Shown here: piece after piece, positions 61,050 through 64,000 of the stretch
How the letters are laid out: each line of letters opens with the position of its first letter
How positions within the stretch are numbered: position 1 is the first letter of the stretch
Source: Nocardia aurea
GTDB lineage: Bacteria > Actinomycetota > Actinomycetes > Mycobacteriales > Mycobacteriaceae
Assembly: GCF_003123685.1 (NCBI RefSeq)
Contig: NZ_QCYJ01000172.1
Location: 124,001 to 188,000 of the forward strand
DNA: 64,000 nt
Reading direction: 5' to 3'
Program-made: the position numbers and the translations under genes
Notes under the pieces: model-generated
What the model was told of the DNA's origin: nothing
Database searches by the model: none
Seen by the model: only the letters and a program-made list of their open reading frames with translations

Positions 61050-61787
61050 TTGACTGTGCTCACCTTCCTTCTGGTCGTCGTCGCGGGATTCTTCGCGGGC
61101 CTGGTCGGGTACGTGACCGGAATCGCCTCGCTCATCTCCTATCCGGCGTTGCTGGCCGCGGGCCTGCCGCCGGTGGCGGCCAATGTCACCAATACCGTGG
61201 CGATGGTGGCGGTCGGGGTCGGCTCCACCGCGAATTCGGGTGCGGCGCTGGCCAAGGACGGCCGCAAACTCGTGCTCTGGGCGGCCTGTTCGGCGGCGGG
61301 CGGGATCGCGGGCGCGGCATTGTTGCTGCTCACCCCGGCCGACGCGTTCGAGATCGCGGTACCGTTCCTGCTCGCGGCGGCGTCGGTGAGCCTGCTGCTG
61401 CAACCCAAACTGCGCGAACTGGCGGGTGACCGGGAGTTCCCGCGCCTGTATCCGCTGGGCATGATGGCGATCGCGGTGTACGGCGGCTATTTCGGCGCGG
61501 GCGTCGGTGTGATGTTCCTGGCGCTGATCCTGGTCTGCACGTCCGAGCACATCTGGCGGGCGAGCATTCTGAAGAGTTATCTGACGGTGGTCGCCAACCT
61601 CGTCGCGGCGATCGGCTTCGCGCTTTTCGGTCCGGTGCACTGGCTCGCGGCCGCCGCGATGGCGATCGGCGCATTCGCGGGCGGCTGGTGCGGACCCCCG
61701 GTGGTCAAGGTACTGCCGCCGACGGTCGTGCGGGTGGCGGTGGCGATCTGCGGGGTCGGCCTGGCCGCCTATCTGGCACTGACCTGA
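61050..61787 (+). CDS. TauE/SafE-family anion permease
   Basis: A 245-residue membrane protein with about eight helices and the TauE/SafE layout: FFAGLVGYVTGIASLISYPALLAAGLPPVAANVTNTVAM at the start and the matching GYFGAGVGVMFLALILV repeat in the second half. Members export sulfite or organosulfonate anions; the substrate here is unknown. GGAGA lies 8 nt before a TTG at 61050; a GTG at 61056 and another at 61017 are alternatives. A hairpin lies in the leader. Confidence 0.88.
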   Translation: MTVLTFLLVVVAGFFAGLVGYVTGIASLISYPALLAAGLPPVAANVTNTVAMVAVGVGSTANSGAALAKDGRKLVLWAACSAAGGIAGAALLLLTPADAFEIAVPFLLAAASVSLLLQPKLRELAGDREFPRLYPLGMMAIAVYGGYFGAGVGVMFLALILVCTSEHIWRASILKSYLTVVANLVAAIGFALFGPVHWLAAAAMAIGAFAGGWCGPPVVKVLPPTVVRVAVAICGVGLAAYLALT

Positions 61788-61839
61788 CCGCCGTCACCCA
61801 TCGCACGGACGACGGCGGCCGCGGTGCGCGGGCGTCCGG

Positions 61840-62937
61840 CTATCCGATCGGTCGGGACGCGGCGGGCACGGTGAACACCCCTTTTCCGGTGATGAACGGC
61901 AGGTCGAGGGTCGTGCGGACACCGGGGGCCGCGGCCACGACCGCGGGCACCGCGTTGACGATCCGCCCCGCCGCGGCCACGATCGCGGCGTGATTGTGGT
62001 CGCCGACCAGGCTGGTCGGGCAGATGTCGACCGCGTAGGACGGTTCGCCGGTGATCTCGACCCGGTACGAGCCGCCGGGCTGCGCGGGGCGCGGCCAGTC
62101 GGGGCACAGGTCGTCGCGCAGGCGGGTGACGTGTTCGATGACGATCGCCGGATGTCCGCCGACCAGTCCGATCACCTCGAACCGCAGCGCAGCGAGCCCA
62201 CCGCGCGGGACGGTGCCCACCGCGATGTCGAACGGCTCGTCGGCGGGCACCCGCTCGTAGGTTTCGGTGATCTCGTCGACCGTGATGCCGAGACCGGCCG
62301 CCAACTGCCGGATCGCGGGCCCCCACGCGATACTCAGCACGCCGGGCCGCAACAGCATCGGCACCTCGTCGAGCGATTTGCCGAAACCCATCACGTCGAA
62401 CATGACGGTCGACCCGTCGTAGGTGGCGTAGTCGGCGATCTCCATACAGCGCACCTGTTCGATGCGCTGGCAAGTGCTCGCGAAGGCCAGCGGGATCAGA
62501 TCGTTGGCGAAACCCGGGTCGACCCCGGTGATGAACAGACTCGCGTTCCCCTGTGCCGCCGCCTCTTCGATTCCGGCGAGATATTTCTTCGGCAGCACGC
62601 CCCACGGATACTGGAGCAGTCCCGGCGCCGATCCGACGACATCGACCCCGGCGGCGAGGATCCGGCGACAGTCGTCGATGGCCTCGTGCAACCTGGTGTC
62701 GCCCATCGCGCAGTACACGACGCAGTCGGGTCGCGTGGCGAGCACCTCGTCCAGATCGCCGACCGCGACGATGCCGGTGTCGGTGTCGAGTCCGGCGAGT
62801 TCGGCGGCGTCCTTGCCCACCTTGTGCTCGGTCGACACGCACACCCCGGTCAATTCGAGTTCCGGGTGCGTCAGAATTCCGGCCAACGCCAACCTGCCGA
62901 CATTGCCGGTGCCGACGTGCGCTACTCGGACAGACAT
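61840..62937 (-). CDS. NAD(P)-binding reductase of diaminopentanoate dehydrogenase type
   Basis: A 365-residue protein with a Rossmann N-terminus (VAHVGTGNVGRLALAGI) and a dihydrodipicolinate-reductase-like C-terminal domain. It resembles the diaminopentanoate-dehydrogenase-like group (PF19328) that is abundant in mycolata, often beside lipid- or sterol-catabolic genes, and whose substrates are mostly unknown. ITGVDPGFANDLIPLAF and MEIADYATYDGSTVMFDVMGFG are conserved segments. It diverges from the SDR with the KstR-like and 22-base palindromes between them, so both may belong to one regulon. Confidence 0.8.
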   Translation of the reverse strand: MSVRVAHVGTGNVGRLALAGILTHPELELTGVCVSTEHKVGKDAAELAGLDTDTGIVAVGDLDEVLATRPDCVVYCAMGDTRLHEAIDDCRRILAAGVDVVGSAPGLLQYPWGVLPKKYLAGIEEAAAQGNASLFITGVDPGFANDLIPLAFASTCQRIEQVRCMEIADYATYDGSTVMFDVMGFGKSLDEVPMLLRPGVLSIAWGPAIRQLAAGLGITVDEITETYERVPADEPFDIAVGTVPRGGLAALRFEVIGLVGGHPAIVIEHVTRLRDDLCPDWPRPAQPGGSYRVEITGEPSYAVDICPTSLVGDHNHAAIVAAAGRIVNAVPAVVAAAPGVRTTLDLPFITGKGVFTVPAASRPIG

Positions 62938-62995
62938 TCGGGAGCTCCTCCTGGAAAGTTCCGACGAATCGGCGGACGGTTCCGCAGATCCCATT

Positions 62996-63026
62996 GTTCC
63001 GGACAAGTGTCTGGAACACGTTCCAG
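62996..63026. promoter_or_regulatory. Two overlapping operators: 22-base palindrome and KstR-type box
   Basis: GTTCCGGACA/TGTCTGGAAC (62996-63017) is a palindrome with one mismatch, and its 63001-63016 part recurs at 38148-38163 in inverse orientation. Overlapping it, CTGGAAC-AC-GTTCCAG (63011-63026) contains TGGAACACGTTCCA, a full match to KstR's TnnAACnnGTTnnA. Both lie just upstream of the SDR -10 box TATGCT (63031-63036). Confidence 0.65.
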
Positions 63027-63048
63027 TTCGTATGCTAGCGTGACGTTC

Positions 63049-63783
63049 ATGGGACGTGTAGATGGCAAAGTCGCAATCATCAGCGGTGGTTCGCAGGGAA
63101 TGGGCGCGGCGCACGCGCGCCTGCTCGTGGCGGAGGGAGCGCGCGTCGTCATCGGCGACATCCTCGACGACGAAGGCAAGGCACTGGCCGAATCCCTCGG
63201 CGAGGCCGCGCGCTACATCCACCTCGACGTCAGCGAGCCCGACGACTGGACCGCCGCCGTCGAGGCGGCGGTGCGCGAATTCGGCAAGGTCGACGTCCTG
63301 GTCAACAACGCGGGCATCATCAACGGCGGCGCGCTGCAACGTTTCGACCTGAACAAGTGGCGCAAGATCCTCGATGTGAACCTCACCGGCACGTTCCTCG
63401 GCATACGCGCGGTCGTCGAACCGATGATCGCGGCGGGCGGCGGTTCGATCATCAACGTGTCGTCCATCGAGGGGCTGCGCGGCGCGCCGTGGGCACACGG
63501 CTATGTGGCCTCGAAGTGGGGCGTGCGCGGACTGGCGAAATCGGCCGCGCTGGAACTCGCGCCACACAAGATCCGGGTGAACTCACTGCACCCGGGGCTG
63601 ATCCGCACCCCCATGACGGCGAATATCCCCGACGACCTGGTGACGATCCCGCTCGGCCGCCCCGCCGAACCGGAGGAGGTCGCCACCTTCGTCCTGTTCC
63701 TCGCCAGCGACGAATCCTCCTACTCCACCGGCTCGGAATTCATCGTGGACGGCGGCTTGGTCACGGCCGTTCCACACAAGTGA
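63049..63783 (+). CDS. Short-chain dehydrogenase of hydroxysteroid/FabG3 type
   Basis: A 244-residue classical SDR with SGGSQGMG, IGDILDDEG (Asp after the second strand suggests NAD), NNAGIINGG, catalytic Ser in NVSSIEG and YVASKWGVRG, and C-terminal STGSEFIVDGG. It closely resembles mycobacterial FabG3-type 3alpha,20beta-hydroxysteroid dehydrogenases. The KstR-like box at its promoter supports a sterol role. The ATG at 63049 lies 12 nt after TATGCT. Confidence 0.9.
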   Translation: MGRVDGKVAIISGGSQGMGAAHARLLVAEGARVVIGDILDDEGKALAESLGEAARYIHLDVSEPDDWTAAVEAAVREFGKVDVLVNNAGIINGGALQRFDLNKWRKILDVNLTGTFLGIRAVVEPMIAAGGGSIINVSSIEGLRGAPWAHGYVASKWGVRGLAKSAALELAPHKIRVNSLHPGLIRTPMTANIPDDLVTIPLGRPAEPEEVATFVLFLASDESSYSTGSEFIVDGGLVTAVPHK

Positions 63784-63805
63784 TCCCGAGCGCCACGGCA
63801 GATCC

Positions 63806-63828
63806 GCCCGGCGGCACGATTGCCGGGC
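63806..63828 (+). terminator. Hairpin terminator after the SDR
   Basis: Seven-bp stem GCCCGGC/GCCGGGC with a 9-nt loop 22 bp after the stop codon; modest strength. Confidence 0.45.
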
Positions 63829-63938
63829 CGACGTCGTGCCAGTGACATGTCCGCGAGATGTGCCGCGCCACGGGCGGTCCCGTTGTGAACTGTTGGTAAC
63901 TCCGGTCGTCGGGCGCACGGCGTGACTAATCTCGACGG

Positions 63939-64000
63939 GTGGCGAGACAGAGGTACCTGACACGCAGAGTGACACTTTCCCTCGGGGCCGCCGTGGCCGG
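63939..64000 (+). CDS. Start of a protein with basic N-terminus and likely signal peptide, cut by window edge
   Basis: GTG at 63939 opens VARQRYLTRRVTLSLGAAVA, a basic then hydrophobic start typical of a signal peptide or membrane anchor. The -10 box TAATCT (63927-63932) ends 6 nt before it, so the transcript is probably leaderless. Only 20 codons are visible; no function can be given. Confidence 0.5.
   Translation, partial: MARQRYLTRRVTLSLGAAVA

Noticed and set aside
1..64000. CRISPR array, insertion sequence, integrase or attachment site
   Set aside because: No repeat-spacer arrays, transposase motifs or integrase motifs were seen anywhere in the window, including around the AT-richer pocket.

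Overview
The window is GC-rich, densely coded actinobacterial DNA with GTG starts, TANNNT -10 boxes and many leaderless genes. The gene content suggests a mycolate-containing actinomycete, most likely Nocardia or a close relative such as Rhodococcus. Supporting features are KstR-type sterol motifs, Ltp-type thiolase and FadD19-like genes, a cutinase, many small secreted proteins, tandem MpaB-type oxygenases, and the homogentisate route. Genus is inferred from gene content only. I see no rRNA, tRNA, CRISPR array or insertion sequence.

Layout. 1-1.4 kb: a thiolase/DUF35 pair of sterol type. 1.7-5.3 kb: leaderless glutathione peroxidase, then a coupled hydrolase/membrane pair facing a TetR gene. 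5.2-8.2 kb: SARP regulator diverging from a DhaA/FAcD-type hydrolase. 8.3-12.4 kb: PAP2-type protein, DoxX, extradiol dioxygenase with divergent MarR, crotonase. 12.7-16.8 kb: secreted protein, cutinase, DUF1330, SDR. 16.8-19.9 kb: two-component system and PAS-GGDEF protein. 20.1-24.9 kb: a branched-chain amino-acid-type ABC transporter whose two permeases and one ATPase form a single polypeptide. 25.6-31.8 kb: SDR, frameshifted membrane gene, fumarylacetoacetase plus homogentisate dioxygenase, HdeD, deaminase. 32.0-38.0 kb: metY with a leaderless coupled upstream ORF, SGNH hydrolase, an orphan MbtH-like gene, FkbM methyltransferase and small unknowns. 38.2-44.2 kb: FadD19-like ligase, linalool-dehydratase-like protein, DUF5134, rhodanese. 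44.2-53.0 kb: MarR/MFS, alcohol dehydrogenase/DUF4334/TetR, PAP2, two MpaB-type oxygenases, secreted hydrolase. 53.7-58.3 kb: CdaR-type regulator, secreted proteins, and an MFS exporter fused to beta-sandwich domains with its TetR regulator. 58.3-60.2 kb: an AT-richer pocket with a four-helix membrane protein and a free-standing EF-Tu-domain-2-like protein. 60.3-64 kb: secreted protein, TauE permease, and a divergent reductase/SDR pair under a KstR-like box.

How genes work together. Sterol/lipid catabolism is suggested at both ends by KstR-type boxes near 1.63 and 63.02 kb. A 16-base element is shared between the promoters at 38.15 and 63.0 kb, linking the FadD19-like ligase to the reductase/SDR pair. 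Tyrosine catabolism is represented by hmgA and the fumarylacetoacetase gene. Many regulators sit next to palindromes that are probably their own operators: MarR at 11.0 and 44.75 kb, TetR at 4.5, 48.5 and 55.1 kb.

The most unusual items are the EF-Tu-domain-2-like protein and its neighbour, the metY leader ORF, an 18-base upstream element repeated at matching distance before two ATGs, the triple-fused ABC protein, and an MbtH-like protein lacking hallmark residues.
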